DNA from: Bacteroidota bacterium | GTDB taxonomy: Bacteria; Bacteroidota; Bacteroidia; Flavobacteriales_E; Vicingaceae | DNA length: 42,961 nucleotides | Direction: 5' to 3' | Assembly (NCBI GenBank): GCA_016183805.1 | Contig: JACPDX010000057.1 | Coordinates: forward strand, 1 to 42,961 | In this document: in pieces, positions 1 to 8,670 of the stretch | Position numbering within the stretch: position 1 is the first letter of the stretch | How the letters are laid out: the number at the start of each line of letters is the position of its first letter | Notes under the pieces: generated by a model | Database searches by the model: none | The model's input: the letters and a program-made list of their open reading frames with translations, nothing else | What the model was told of the DNA's origin: nothing | Position numbers and translations under genes: made by a program

Positions 1-1533
1 ACAACAGCCGATTTCGTTCTTTTTACTACTAATGGAGCGGTAACAAATGCAGGGATTTCGCAACTTACAGGAAATGTAGGGACTAACAATGGGTCAAGTA
101 CCTTTTTCGGAAATGTAAATGGTCAAATGCACGATGCTGATTTAGTTAGTGCACAATGTGCTACTGATTTGCTAATTGCTTATAATGACCTAAACAATGC
201 TGTTCCAACTTTTTTTCCTGCTCCCTTATTGGGGAATGGAGATACGCTAATTGCAGGAATTTATTCAATTTCAGCAGCAACAACACTAGATTTAAATCTT
301 TACCTGAATGCACAAGGTAATGCTAATGCCGTATTTATTTTTCAAATTGCAGGACCATTATCCACTACTGCTGGATCAGCAATAAAATTGATTAACGGAG
401 CATTGGCGTGTAATGTTTTTTGGAAAGTTGAAGGATTGGTTGATATGGCAACAGGAACATCTATGAAAGGAACTGTTATTGCAAACAATGCTGCAATTAA
501 CATGAATACCGGATGTACATTGGAAGGTAGAGCTCTTACAACTGCCGGAGCAATTGCCATTAACGGAGTGTTAGCTTTTACTCCAATCGGTTGTGGAAGT
601 CCTGTTCTTACAGGTCCAGCATTACCGAATCTTGCTTCTACAGAGTGTTATGCCATATTTTCTGGCGACGGACCAGTTACAAATAATGGAATTACTACTG
701 TTACCGGAGACGTAGGTACAAACGTTGGTTTAACTACAGGGTACAATCCATTAGATGTAACAGGAAATATTCATCCCATTGCTGATGGTTCTACAGCAGC
801 TTGTGCAGCAGATTTACTAAATGTTTATACATATTTAAATACGCTTGCTTATGATATTGAGTTATTGTATCCTGCACAGTTTGGTAATAATCTGGTTCTT
901 ACACCCCATACATACATAATGAATGGAGCAACCTCTTTTACTGACACACTTTTCCTTAATGCTTTAGGTGATGCAAATGCAGTTTTTGTTATCCAAATAA
1001 ATGGAGCGATGTCTACAAGCACTTATTCAAAAGTTATATTAACTAATGGTGCACAGGCAAAAAATGTGTACTGGAAAATTGATGGAGCTGTAGGCATAAA
1101 CGATTATTCTGTTTTTAACGGAACTATTATTTGTAACAATGGTGCAATTGATTTAGCTACCGGTGTGGTAGTAAATGGAAGAGCATTTACCACTTCAGGG
1201 ACTTTAATTACTAATGCTTGTAGCGTAGTAGCTCAAACAATACCTGGAAGCTGTTCAACGGTTGGTATTTCAGCACTTGATGCGACTAATGAAGCAATTA
1301 CCATTTATCCAAACCCATTTAGTACATCTGCAACCATTGTATTAAATGATTTTTCTAAATCAAATACGATCGAACTAAGAATGCATAACGTGTTAGGAAA
1401 AGAAATGATGAACAAAGTTATTTCTACTTCAACCACTACTTTCGATACAAGTAATCTTCCTTCCGGAGTTTATTTCTATCAAGTAATTGACGATAATAAA
1501 ACCGTTCAATCAGGAAAATTAGTTAAACAGTAA
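1..1533 (+). CDS. Ice-binding-like (DUF3494) T9SS-secreted protein, 5' partial
   Basis: The reading frame is open from base 1, so the true start and signal peptide lie outside the window. Two tandem DUF3494 (ice-binding-like beta-helix) domains are visible, roughly codons 1-200 and 215-420, each with the typical FFPAPL / VYWK-VEG / MKGT-NNAAI pattern. The last ~75 residues, beginning ITIYPNPF and ending in a GKLVKQ-type tail, form a type A T9SS sorting domain (Por_Secre_tail), so the protein should cross the outer membrane and be attached or released. The DUF3494 region is paralogous to the N-terminal half of the interrupted gene at 9269-12715. DUF3494 proteins bind ice in some bacteria, but the domain is also found in non-polar species as an adhesin-like module, so ice binding is not proven. 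A strong terminator follows at once. Confidence 0.88.
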   Translation, partial: TTADFVLFTTNGAVTNAGISQLTGNVGTNNGSSTFFGNVNGQMHDADLVSAQCATDLLIAYNDLNNAVPTFFPAPLLGNGDTLIAGIYSISAATTLDLNLYLNAQGNANAVFIFQIAGPLSTTAGSAIKLINGALACNVFWKVEGLVDMATGTSMKGTVIANNAAINMNTGCTLEGRALTTAGAIAINGVLAFTPIGCGSPVLTGPALPNLASTECYAIFSGDGPVTNNGITTVTGDVGTNVGLTTGYNPLDVTGNIHPIADGSTAACAADLLNVYTYLNTLAYDIELLYPAQFGNNLVLTPHTYIMNGATSFTDTLFLNALGDANAVFVIQINGAMSTSTYSKVILTNGAQAKNVYWKIDGAVGINDYSVFNGTIICNNGAIDLATGVVVNGRAFTTSGTLITNACSVVAQTIPGSCSTVGISALDATNEAITIYPNPFSTSATIVLNDFSKSNTIELRMHNVLGKEMMNKVISTSTTTFDTSNLPSGVYFYQVIDDNKTVQSGKLVKQ

Positions 1534-1550
1534 AAAGTAATTTTAACAAA

Positions 1551-1584
1551 AGCCTGCTACAATAATATTGTAGCAGGCTTTTTT
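1551..1584 (+). terminator. Rho-independent terminator
   Basis: A perfect 13-bp stem (AGCCTGCTACAAT / ATTGTAGCAGGCT) with a 3-nt loop is followed by a T run. It ends the DUF3494 gene and separates it from the phosphorelay operon promoter that begins 9 bp later. Confidence 0.92.
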
Positions 1585-1592
1585 ATTACATA

Positions 1593-1660
1593 AAGTGTAA
1601 ATTATGTAACTACTTGTTTAAGTTGTGTAACACTTACTCTTTTAAAGGTGCTCACCTTTG
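1593..1660 (+). promoter_or_regulatory. Regulon promoter 1 (phosphorelay operon)
   Basis: Direct half-sites ATGTAAC (1604-1610) and GTGTAAC (1625-1631) are 21 bp apart. They are followed by TTAAAG and a -7 element CACCTTTG (1653-1660). The spacing from GTTGTG (1622) to the last G is 39 bases, the same as in nine other promoters in this window. An outer AAGTGT / ACACTT pair gives it partial dyad symmetry. The first gene starts 45 bases downstream. Confidence 0.8.
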
Positions 1661-1704
1661 TATGATAGGTTATAACTGGTATTAACCTATTAATATCAAA
1701 CAAG

Positions 1705-2103
1705 ATGAACAATTCACCCATTCAACTATTTATTGTCGAAGACAATCATGTTTATTCGTTAATGCTTAAAAATGCATTAAAAGAAAAAGGAAATTTTGAA
1801 ATTACAACCATGTTAACAGGTGAATACTGTCTTAATAAATTAGACCTTAATCCACAAGTCATTATTCTTGATCACCTGTTAGCACCACCCGACGATATTT
1901 TAGGACCCGGTATAACAGGTTTAGAAGTAATGAAACAAATCCATGCAAAAAAACCAAATCTTCCGGTTATCATTTTATCAAACCAAACCGATACACAAGT
2001 AGCTGCAGATTATTGGCAAGCGGGAGTTTTTGATTACATGGAGAAAAATTTAATGATCATGGATAAACTTTTGGTATCCATTTTAAAAGCTGTAAATAAA
2101 TAG
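1705..2103 (+). CDS. Stand-alone receiver-domain response regulator
   Basis: This 132-residue protein is a single CheY-like receiver domain with no output domain. The acidic pocket is E12-D13 (VEDN), the phosphoacceptor is D56 (VIILDHLL), the switch residue is S92 and the conserved lysine is K114. After D56 there is a loop extended by several residues (PPDDILGPG) relative to a typical receiver. It is the first gene of an operon with a hybrid kinase, an Hpt protein and a second receiver, so it probably accepts or drains phosphoryl groups from the relay. Its promoter is one of the ten similar promoters, suggesting feedback control. The output partner is not encoded nearby. Confidence 0.9.
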   Translation: MNNSPIQLFIVEDNHVYSLMLKNALKEKGNFEITTMLTGEYCLNKLDLNPQVIILDHLLAPPDDILGPGITGLEVMKQIHAKKPNLPVIILSNQTDTQVAADYWQAGVFDYMEKNLMIMDKLLVSILKAVNK

Positions 2104-2140
2104 AAAACTGTCAATTTGAAGCAGAAAATAATTATAAAAC

Positions 2141-4855
2141 ATGAAAAACAATTTCCTTAATCAACTTCATATTGATAAAACTAATCTTCAAAGCATTCGA
2201 AGAATTGTTTTAAAAGTTGTTATTGCATTTTCAATTGTTGCAGGATTATTTTTTATTGCTATTTATATTACACATCAAAAGCTTTCTCAATTAACAGAAT
2301 CAGTATCCGCTATACTCAACCCTAACATTAAACTTAATAAATTAAAAGAAATAACTGTTGGTCTTTATAGTGCAGAGGCCAATGTAAAAGCATATAATAT
2401 TAGGCATGATACCGCTTATTTGCTGAGCTATGAAAATTACATTACCACCTTAAACACTCAAATAGATACCTTGCTTTTATTGTCAAGTATAGATAAAATT
2501 AATGTTGGGATAAGCGAAATAAAATACAACCAAAATTTTTCAGCACAAATTGACACTTTAAAAAATTTAATAAATATCAGAATTGATTTTTTTAATGAAT
2601 ACATCGCATTAAAAACAGAAAAAAGTACTGATAATTTACTGTTGCATGTGCTGAAAAAAATAAAAATTCAAAAACCTAAGGTTAACAATGTTACTGTTGA
2701 AGCTGCTAATAACACAACTAAAGATGTTGTTGTTAAAAATATAGACCATGAGGAAGAAAATATTATCCAAAAAAAGGAATTTACTATTAAATCATTTTTT
2801 TCAAGATTATTCTCATCAAAAAATAACAAAAAAGAAAAAGTGAAAGAAATTGATGAAGAGAAAAAAATTGAAGTAGAGGGAAAAATAGAAATAGACATCC
2901 ATCCACCAGGTTTGGTATTAACTACCCCATCTTCAGATTCGGTTCAAAAAACCATGCAACAAATTATTTCAAAAACTCAGCAGGAAGAGCAACTAAAGGA
3001 CAGTAATTTATTAGCTAAAGAAATGGATCTTGCTCAACGAGAATATATGTTGACCAATAAAATTTTTTACCTGTTGAACGACATGGAAGAAAAAGAACTC
3101 GTTGAAGGAATTAAAAGAATCCATGCTGCCACTCAAGAAGCTAATACAAAAATAAGTTTTATTAGTAATTGGCTTATTATTTTCGGCATAATACTCGCCT
3201 TAATGTTCTCCTATTACATTTATCGCGATATTTTAAAAGCCAAAAGTTTTAGAGAAAAACTTCGCCAAACCACTTTAAAAAGTGAAAAATTAGCTTCAAA
3301 ATATTCCTTGAGTCTTATCGAAGCTAGCCTTGATCCATTAGTTACCATCAGTTCAAAAGGAAAAATTACCGGTATGAATGAAGCAACCGTAAATATTACG
3401 GGATTAACACGCGAAAAACTAATTGGTTCTGATTTTCTGAATTATTTTACCGAACCACAAATGGCACATGCTGTTTACAAAGAAATATTTGCGAAAGGAT
3501 TTGTTATCGATTCTCCACTAACCATTCGACACAAAGACGGCAAATTGACCGATGTGTTGTTTAATGGTTCTGTTTATAAAGATGATAGCGGAAATGTTTT
3601 AGGAGTTGTAGTTGTTGCAAGAGATATTACAGAACAAAATCTTTTTGAACATGAATTGATTGAAGCAAAAAGTAAAGCGGAACAAGCCACAAAAATAGCA
3701 GAAAAATCTAACCAGTTAAAAGAATCTTTTTTGGCAAATATGAGCCATGAAATTCGTACTCCTATGAATGCCATTATTGGGTTTTCAGATATTTTATATA
3801 AAAGAAAATTGGGTGTGCAAGAGAAAGAATTTGTTACTATCATAAAATCTGCGGGTGAAAATTTGCTTAAAATAATTAATGATATACTCGATATATCAAA
3901 AATTGATGCAGGTATGATGACTTTTGAAGAAGACGATTTCAGTATTAAAGAAACATTCAAAACGCTTAATGTCATGCTATTGGGTAAAGCACAAGAAAAA
4001 AATCTTGATTTAATATTTAGCTGCGATGATAATGTTCCTGATACTTTTAAAGGAGACCAAACTCGCCTTACTCAAATTATTATTAATCTGGTGGGCAATG
4101 CTATAAAATTTACCAATGAAGGTAGTGTTCAGGTATATGGAAAAGTTGGTAAAATAGATAAGGAAATTGCGTTTATAGAGTTTTCAATAACTGATACAGG
4201 GATAGGGATATCAAAAAATAAACTAGCGACTATTTTTGAACGTTTTCAACAAGCAGAATCACACACCACCAGAAAATATGGTGGGACAGGGCTTGGTTTG
4301 AGTATTGCTAAACAATTAATTGAACTTCAGGGAGGAAAGTTGTTGGTTAAAAGCGAGCTGAACATGGGATCAGCGTTTACATTTTCAATACCTTACCAAA
4401 TGTCAACTCAAGTTCAGAAACCATTACAACAGATAGAAAAAAAATACAATCTAAAAGAACTGGGTCAATTAAACATCTTGCTGGTTGAAGACAATCAATT
4501 GAATGTGATGTTGATAAAAAGTTTGTTCTCAGAAAACGATTTAAAATTACAAACTGCCGAAAACGGAAAAGTTTGTTTAGAACTACTCAAAGAAAACAAG
4601 GGTTCAATTGAATTTTCAAACTATTTTGACATTATTTTAATGGATATGGAAATGCCAGAAATGAACGGATATGAAACGGTTAACATCATTCGTAATAAGT
4701 TAAAAAACAATATCCCAATTATTGCCATGACAGCTAATGCAATGGCTGGAGAAAGAGAAAAATGTTTGGATTTAGGTATGAATGATTACATTTCAAAACC
4801 AATAGATTCAACACAACTATTCGAAAAAATAAATGATTTAACACTTAATTCTTAA
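2141..4855 (+). CDS. Hybrid sensor histidine kinase (PAS-HisKA-HATPase-REC)
   Basis: This is a 904-residue inner-membrane kinase. TM1 is at about residues 23-46 and TM2 at about 341-363. They enclose a ~290-residue, mostly helical, lysine/glutamate-rich periplasmic sensor of no family I can name. A PAS domain follows (about 392-505), then HisKA with phospho-His H536 (SHEIRTPMN). The HATPase has NLVGNAIKF, DTGIGI and GGTGLGLSI boxes, and the C-terminal receiver has phosphoacceptor D835 (LMDMEMPEMNG). The gene begins 37 bases after the first receiver gene and ends 4 bases before an Hpt gene. The layout fits a His-Asp-His-Asp phosphorelay. The sensor region has an unusual charged, low-complexity stretch at about residues 215-255. 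Confidence 0.95.
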   Translation: MKNNFLNQLHIDKTNLQSIRRIVLKVVIAFSIVAGLFFIAIYITHQKLSQLTESVSAILNPNIKLNKLKEITVGLYSAEANVKAYNIRHDTAYLLSYENYITTLNTQIDTLLLLSSIDKINVGISEIKYNQNFSAQIDTLKNLINIRIDFFNEYIALKTEKSTDNLLLHVLKKIKIQKPKVNNVTVEAANNTTKDVVVKNIDHEEENIIQKKEFTIKSFFSRLFSSKNNKKEKVKEIDEEKKIEVEGKIEIDIHPPGLVLTTPSSDSVQKTMQQIISKTQQEEQLKDSNLLAKEMDLAQREYMLTNKIFYLLNDMEEKELVEGIKRIHAATQEANTKISFISNWLIIFGIILALMFSYYIYRDILKAKSFREKLRQTTLKSEKLASKYSLSLIEASLDPLVTISSKGKITGMNEATVNITGLTREKLIGSDFLNYFTEPQMAHAVYKEIFAKGFVIDSPLTIRHKDGKLTDVLFNGSVYKDDSGNVLGVVVVARDITEQNLFEHELIEAKSKAEQATKIAEKSNQLKESFLANMSHEIRTPMNAIIGFSDILYKRKLGVQEKEFVTIIKSAGENLLKIINDILDISKIDAGMMTFEEDDFSIKETFKTLNVMLLGKAQEKNLDLIFSCDDNVPDTFKGDQTRLTQIIINLVGNAIKFTNEGSVQVYGKVGKIDKEIAFIEFSITDTGIGISKNKLATIFERFQQAESHTTRKYGGTGLGLSIAKQLIELQGGKLLVKSELNMGSAFTFSIPYQMSTQVQKPLQQIEKKYNLKELGQLNILLVEDNQLNVMLIKSLFSENDLKLQTAENGKVCLELLKENKGSIEFSNYFDIILMDMEMPEMNGYETVNIIRNKLKNNIPIIAMTANAMAGEREKCLDLGMNDYISKPIDSTQLFEKINDLTLNS

Positions 4856-4859
4856 AACC

Positions 4860-5246
4860 ATGATAAAAACTAAACCTAATAACAACATTTCTACTGTTTG
4901 TAACTTCAATTACCTTTCGGAATTAATGGGTGGAAAAATACATTTGATTAAAAAAATAATGGACACTTTTTTGGTGCAAGTAAAAGAAGAACTTGAATCA
5001 TTGAATAGTGCTATAACCGAAAAAGATTATACAGCCACAAAAAACTTAGCTCACACCATGAAATCATCTGTATCTATTATGGGGATTTCTACACTTCAGC
5101 CTATTTTAAAAGAAATGGAAAGCTTAGGAATGGAGACAACATGTTCTGATAGTTATAGGGATGAAAAATTAAGTGAATTAAATCTGAATCTAAATGAAAT
5201 TTGCAAAAAAGCATTTGTAGAAATTGAAAATTATAGTTTCTCCTAA
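4860..5246 (+). CDS. Hpt-domain phosphotransfer protein
   Basis: A 128-residue, all-helical protein carrying the Hpt signature around H65 (LAHTMKSS, compare the family AHxLKGSS). It should shuttle phosphoryl groups between the receiver of the upstream hybrid kinase and the stand-alone receivers on either side. It starts 4 bases after the kinase stop codon and 35 bases before the next receiver gene, so translational coupling to the kinase is likely. A start at ATG 4860 places the four-helix bundle at about residues 15-110. Confidence 0.88.
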   Translation: MIKTKPNNNISTVCNFNYLSELMGGKIHLIKKIMDTFLVQVKEELESLNSAITEKDYTATKNLAHTMKSSVSIMGISTLQPILKEMESLGMETTCSDSYRDEKLSELNLNLNEICKKAFVEIENYSFS

Positions 5247-5281
5247 AAAAATAAAAAATTATTCACTTAAAACTCAACGCC

Positions 5282-5707
5282 ATGAACCTATTTAAAAACA
5301 TTTTCACGAAATCAACACCAAAAGAACACACTATTTTTATAGTGGAAGACAACGAGGTTTATGCAAACCTATTGGAAGCGTTTTTAATGCTCCATTTTCC
5401 GGAAATACATGCAATAAAAAAATTTACTTCGGGTGAAGCTTGTCTAAATGAATCCTTCCAAATTCCTACTGTTATCATCATGGATCATTTATTAAATAAG
5501 AATCAAAGTGGTGCTGCCACAGGGCTTTCTATTATTAAAAAAATGAAAATAGCTAATCCTGATTTAAACATTATTTTATTAAGTGCCCAGACAGAAATTG
5601 AAGTTGTTTCTAAAACAATAGCCAAATATGGAGGTATTTATATTCCAAAAAATGAGGAAGCATTTCATAATATAGAACAACAGGTTAAACAATTTTTTGG
5701 AATATAA
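5282..5707 (+). CDS. Stand-alone receiver-domain response regulator (second copy)
   Basis: This 141-residue protein has one receiver domain with E22-D23 (VEDN), phosphoacceptor D68 (VIIMDHLL), switch S101 and lysine K123. It shares the unusual DHLL motif and an extended loop with the receiver at 1705-2103, so the two are paralogues. No DNA-binding or enzymatic domain follows. As the last gene of the phosphorelay operon it is a likely terminal or competing phosphate acceptor; its target is unknown and might be a protein partner. Confidence 0.9.
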   Translation: MNLFKNIFTKSTPKEHTIFIVEDNEVYANLLEAFLMLHFPEIHAIKKFTSGEACLNESFQIPTVIIMDHLLNKNQSGAATGLSIIKKMKIANPDLNIILLSAQTEIEVVSKTIAKYGGIYIPKNEEAFHNIEQQVKQFFGI

Positions 5708-5713
5708 AACTCA

Positions 5714-5781
5714 AAGTGTGAATGTTGTAACTCCTTCTTAAAGTTGTGTAACACTTTTAAGTTTTGAGCTAACTACCTTTA
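5714..5781 (+). promoter_or_regulatory. Regulon promoter 2
   Basis: Half-sites TTGTAAC (5725-5731) and GTGTAAC (5746-5752) are 21 bp apart, with the outer AAGTGT and ACACTT elements. The -7 element is TACCTTTA (5774-5781), the only one of the ten with a consensus T at its first position. Spacing from GTTGTG to the end of the -7 is 39 bases. It drives the small tail-anchored protein gene 41 bases downstream. Confidence 0.8.
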
Positions 5782-5821
5782 TTCTATGCAAAAATTCATT
5801 TGCAAACTAAAATAACTAATT

Positions 5822-6136
5822 ATGAAAAAAACAACTTTTTGCTTAATGGTAGCGTGTTTATCATTAACCTTTCAACCACTTCAATCAAGTGCTGCAACAA
5901 CGTCTGAAAAGCCACCAAAATCAATACCTATGACACCCGCAGAAGCGAATACGTTAACCTTAAGGTTAAATGAAATAAATACCTTAGACAAATCTTCATT
6001 AACTCACTCCCAAAAAAAAGAATTACGTGGTGAAGTTAAAACTATCGAAAAACAGCTTCGTGCAGGCGGTGGTGGTGTTTATATCTCTGTAGGAGCAATT
6101 ATCATCATTCTTTTATTGTTAATTATTTTATTATAA
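5822..6136 (+). CDS. Small exported tail-anchored protein (Bacteroidota stress-type), paralogue 1
   Basis: This 104-residue protein has an N-terminal signal peptide (about 1-25), a short charged helical middle with LNEINTLDKSSLT and a K/E-rich helix, then a glycine run and a C-terminal hydrophobic segment VYISVGAIIIILLLLIILL. The last 22 residues are identical to those of the protein at 16235-16528. I know similar short proteins from many Flavobacteriia, but none has a function I can name. Signal peptide plus terminal membrane anchor implies a periplasmic middle domain. It lies under one regulon promoter and its paralogue under another. Confidence 0.82.
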   Translation: MKKTTFCLMVACLSLTFQPLQSSAATTSEKPPKSIPMTPAEANTLTLRLNEINTLDKSSLTHSQKKELRGEVKTIEKQLRAGGGGVYISVGAIIIILLLLIILL

Positions 6137-6142
6137 AATGAT

Positions 6143-6367
6143 ATGGAAACCAAACAATCGTTGGGCGAAAAAATACTTCATATTACCCTAAAAATAAAGG
6201 AACAATATCCTGAATTAGGTAAATATTTAGATGAGATGCCTATTACAATCCCCGATAAAAAATATCCTATAATAACTTCAAAAATTTTACAGGATTACTA
6301 TAATTCGTTGACTTCATTGTTAGATAATTATCTATTAGAAGAGTTTTGTAACAATGAAATGAATTAA
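6143..6367 (+). CDS. Hypothetical 74-residue protein
   Basis: A small acidic, soluble, mostly helical protein (IKEQYPELGKYLDEMP... LLDNYLLEEFCNNEMN) without signal peptide or recognised motif. It begins 6 bases after the preceding stop codon and is followed by a terminator, so it is the second and last gene of a two-gene operon under regulon promoter 2. I do not recognise a family. The start at ATG 6143 is the only one giving a full-length frame. Confidence 0.7.
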   Translation: METKQSLGEKILHITLKIKEQYPELGKYLDEMPITIPDKKYPIITSKILQDYYNSLTSLLDNYLLEEFCNNEMN

Positions 6368-6389
6368 CAATTTTTGTTACAAAATTAAA

Positions 6390-6424
6390 AACACCTTCAG
6401 CATAAAATCTAAGGTGTTTTTTTA
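6390..6424 (+). terminator. Rho-independent terminator
   Basis: The stem AACACCTT / AAGGTGTT with a 13-nt loop, followed by a run of T, closes the two-gene operon at 5822-6367. Confidence 0.8.
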
Positions 6425-6434
6425 TTTAAAAGTT

Positions 6435-6502
6435 ATGTGTGAATAATACAACTTATCTCGAAAGTTGTGTAACACTTTATTATGCCAATTGCCTCTTCTT
6501 TG
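6435..6502 (+). promoter_or_regulatory. Regulon promoter 3
   Basis: Starts with ATGTGTGAATAAT. Half-sites ATACAAC (6446-6452) and GTGTAAC (6467-6473) are 21 bp apart. The -7 element is CTTCTTTG (6495-6502), and the fixed 39-base spacing is kept. It lies 56 bases upstream of the PorE-like gene. Confidence 0.8.
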
Positions 6503-6557
6503 TATAATGAAAATTGGTTCAAAAAAAAGCCACTTACAATTTATAAATTGAAACAAC

Positions 6558-8534
6558 ATGAAAAATTTAAAACAATTCGTACTCCTTATTTTTGTGATAA
6601 CTTCAGGGTTGTCCGCACAAGTGCATGCGAACGAATATGATACTAAAGTTAAAGAGGCAGGTAAAAATTTTGACAACGGAAAATTCGACATGGCTTTACC
6701 ATTGTATCTCGATTTAGCAGAATTCGATTCTTTAAATCCTGATATGAATTTTAGAATTGGTATCTGCTATTTGAATTCCAGAACAGAAAAACAAAAATCT
6801 GTGTATTATTTAGAAAAAGCCATTGCTTGCATTAATAAATGCTCTATTAAAGAAGATAAAGCGAATGTAATGGCTTTTAAAGCCTTAGGCGATGCTTATC
6901 ATTTAACCTACAAATTTGATAGGGCAATAGTAAGTTATGAAAAATTCAAATCCTTGTTATCGGATAATAAAAAAGACCAAGCGTTGATTCCGGAAGTAGA
7001 TCGGAAAATAGAAATGTGTAAGGTGGGTAAACAATTGGTTGCTTCTCCTATTAAAGTTAAAATAGAAAATATGGGTGAAGCTATTAATTCTCCATTTGCA
7101 GATTATTCTCCGGTATTAACTGCCGATGAATCTACCCTCATTTTTACTACCAGAAGAGCGGAAAGTACAGGTCGAAATTTAGATTATGCCGGTTTGTTTT
7201 TTGAGGACATTTATATTTCTCATAAAAAAGATTCCCTTTGGTCAAAGGCTGTTTCGATTAATCGACCTATTAATACCATCGGAAATGAAGCTACTGTAGG
7301 AATATCAATAGATGGTCAAACCATATTAATTTACAAAGATGATAATGGTGATGGTAATATTTATTCCACAAGTTTGAATGGCGAATTATGGTCAATTCCT
7401 AAAAAATTAAACGATAATATCAATACAACAAGCTGGGAACCAAGTGCTTTTATTTCTGCCGATGGCAATACCTTGTATTTTACGAGCAATCGAGAAGGTG
7501 GGTTTGGAGGACGAGATATTTATTTAAGTAAAAAAACAACCGATGGAGATTGGGGCATAGCAGTAAATCTAGGCTCAACCATTAACACTCCTTTCGATGA
7601 AGATGCACCTTTTATTCACCCAGATGGAATTACTTTATACTTTACTTCAAACGGGCATAAAACCATGGGAGGTTTTGATATCTTTTCAACAAGCATGTTA
7701 GCCAATAATGAATGGACAACTCCTGTTAATATCGGCTTTCCGATTAATACTACCGATGATGATATTTATTATAATGTAAGTGCTGATAACAAAAGGGCTT
7801 ATTATTCTTCTTTTAAAGAAGGCGGCTTGGGTGAAAAAGATAATTATGCGATTACTTTTTATGAATATAAAGAATCTCCGCTTACCGTTTTAAAAGGAGG
7901 AATTACCGATATTCATGGAAAGGTGCCAAAAATTATTGAGATTATCGTTACAGATAATGAAACTGGAGAACTTGTTGGAATTTACCATTCCAATTCAAAA
8001 ACCGGTGAATATTTATTTATTCTACCTTCAGGAAAAAATTACAACATCACTCATGAATCGGAAGGCTACTTGTTTCAATCCGTTAATATGGATGTTACTC
8101 AAAACAAGAAGTATTATTTCAGCCAAAACACGATACAACTTGAACCGATTGCTGTTGGTTCAAAAGTAGTGTTAAACAATATTTTTTTTGATTTCGACAA
8201 AGCAACACTTCGAAACATTTCTAACGTGGAGTTGAGTAAGCTCTATAAATTGTTAACCAAAAATCCGGGTATGGTAGTAGAAATTTCTGGGCATACCGAT
8301 TCTAAAGGAAGTGAGGAATATAATGTTCAACTTTCGGAAGAGAGAGCTCAATCAGTTGTTAACTACTTAATCGAAAAAGGGATTAACAAAAATCAAATGG
8401 TAGCAAAAGGATATGGAAAATCAGATCCTGCGGCGAACAATATCAATGCCGATGGAAGTGATAATCCGGAAAACAGACAACTAAACCGAAGAGCTGAATT
8501 AAAAATTATAAAAATAAAATCTCTAAAAAAATAG
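6558..8534 (+). CDS. PorE-like OmpA-family protein (TPR, PD40 propeller, CRD, OmpA)
   Basis: This 658-residue exported protein has a signal peptide (1-24), TPR-like helices (about 25-165), WD40-like PD40 propeller repeats (about 180-430, with repeated YFTSN-GG-GG-DIY/F motifs), a carboxypeptidase-regulatory-type domain (about 445-525) and a C-terminal OmpA peptidoglycan-binding domain (about 545-655, GHTDSKGSEEYN...LSEERA). The same domain order is described for the T9SS-associated protein PorE of Porphyromonas gingivalis. It probably sits in the periplasm and links an outer-membrane complex to peptidoglycan. It is a single-gene unit under regulon promoter 3. A paralogue occurs at 13723-15711 next to a PorP/SprF gene. 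Confidence 0.9.
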   Translation: MKNLKQFVLLIFVITSGLSAQVHANEYDTKVKEAGKNFDNGKFDMALPLYLDLAEFDSLNPDMNFRIGICYLNSRTEKQKSVYYLEKAIACINKCSIKEDKANVMAFKALGDAYHLTYKFDRAIVSYEKFKSLLSDNKKDQALIPEVDRKIEMCKVGKQLVASPIKVKIENMGEAINSPFADYSPVLTADESTLIFTTRRAESTGRNLDYAGLFFEDIYISHKKDSLWSKAVSINRPINTIGNEATVGISIDGQTILIYKDDNGDGNIYSTSLNGELWSIPKKLNDNINTTSWEPSAFISADGNTLYFTSNREGGFGGRDIYLSKKTTDGDWGIAVNLGSTINTPFDEDAPFIHPDGITLYFTSNGHKTMGGFDIFSTSMLANNEWTTPVNIGFPINTTDDDIYYNVSADNKRAYYSSFKEGGLGEKDNYAITFYEYKESPLTVLKGGITDIHGKVPKIIEIIVTDNETGELVGIYHSNSKTGEYLFILPSGKNYNITHESEGYLFQSVNMDVTQNKKYYFSQNTIQLEPIAVGSKVVLNNIFFDFDKATLRNISNVELSKLYKLLTKNPGMVVEISGHTDSKGSEEYNVQLSEERAQSVVNYLIEKGINKNQMVAKGYGKSDPAANNINADGSDNPENRQLNRRAELKIIKIKSLKK

Positions 8535-8565
8535 AATAATTTCTTTGAGAAAATTTAATAAAACC

Positions 8566-8633
8566 ATGTGTGAAAAATATAACTTATTTGAAAAGTTGTG
8601 TAAGACTAACCTATCTAAAAGTGTTCACTTTTG
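8566..8633 (+). promoter_or_regulatory. Regulon promoter 4
   Basis: Starts with ATGTGTGAA. Half-sites ATATAAC (8577-8583) and GTGTAAG (8598-8604) are 21 bp apart. TAAAAG is followed by the -7 element CACTTTTG (8626-8633), at the fixed 39-base spacing. The gene starts 38 bases downstream. Confidence 0.78.
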
Positions 8634-8670
8634 ATGTGTAATAATTCTGTTACAAATTAAATTCAATAAA

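Noticed and set aside
1595-1631. Simple palindromic operator for a dimeric regulator
   Set aside because: Although outer AAGTGT/ACACTT arms give partial symmetry, the feature shared by the full set is a direct repeat of RTRYAAC with a 21-bp period; several sites lack the outer arms.
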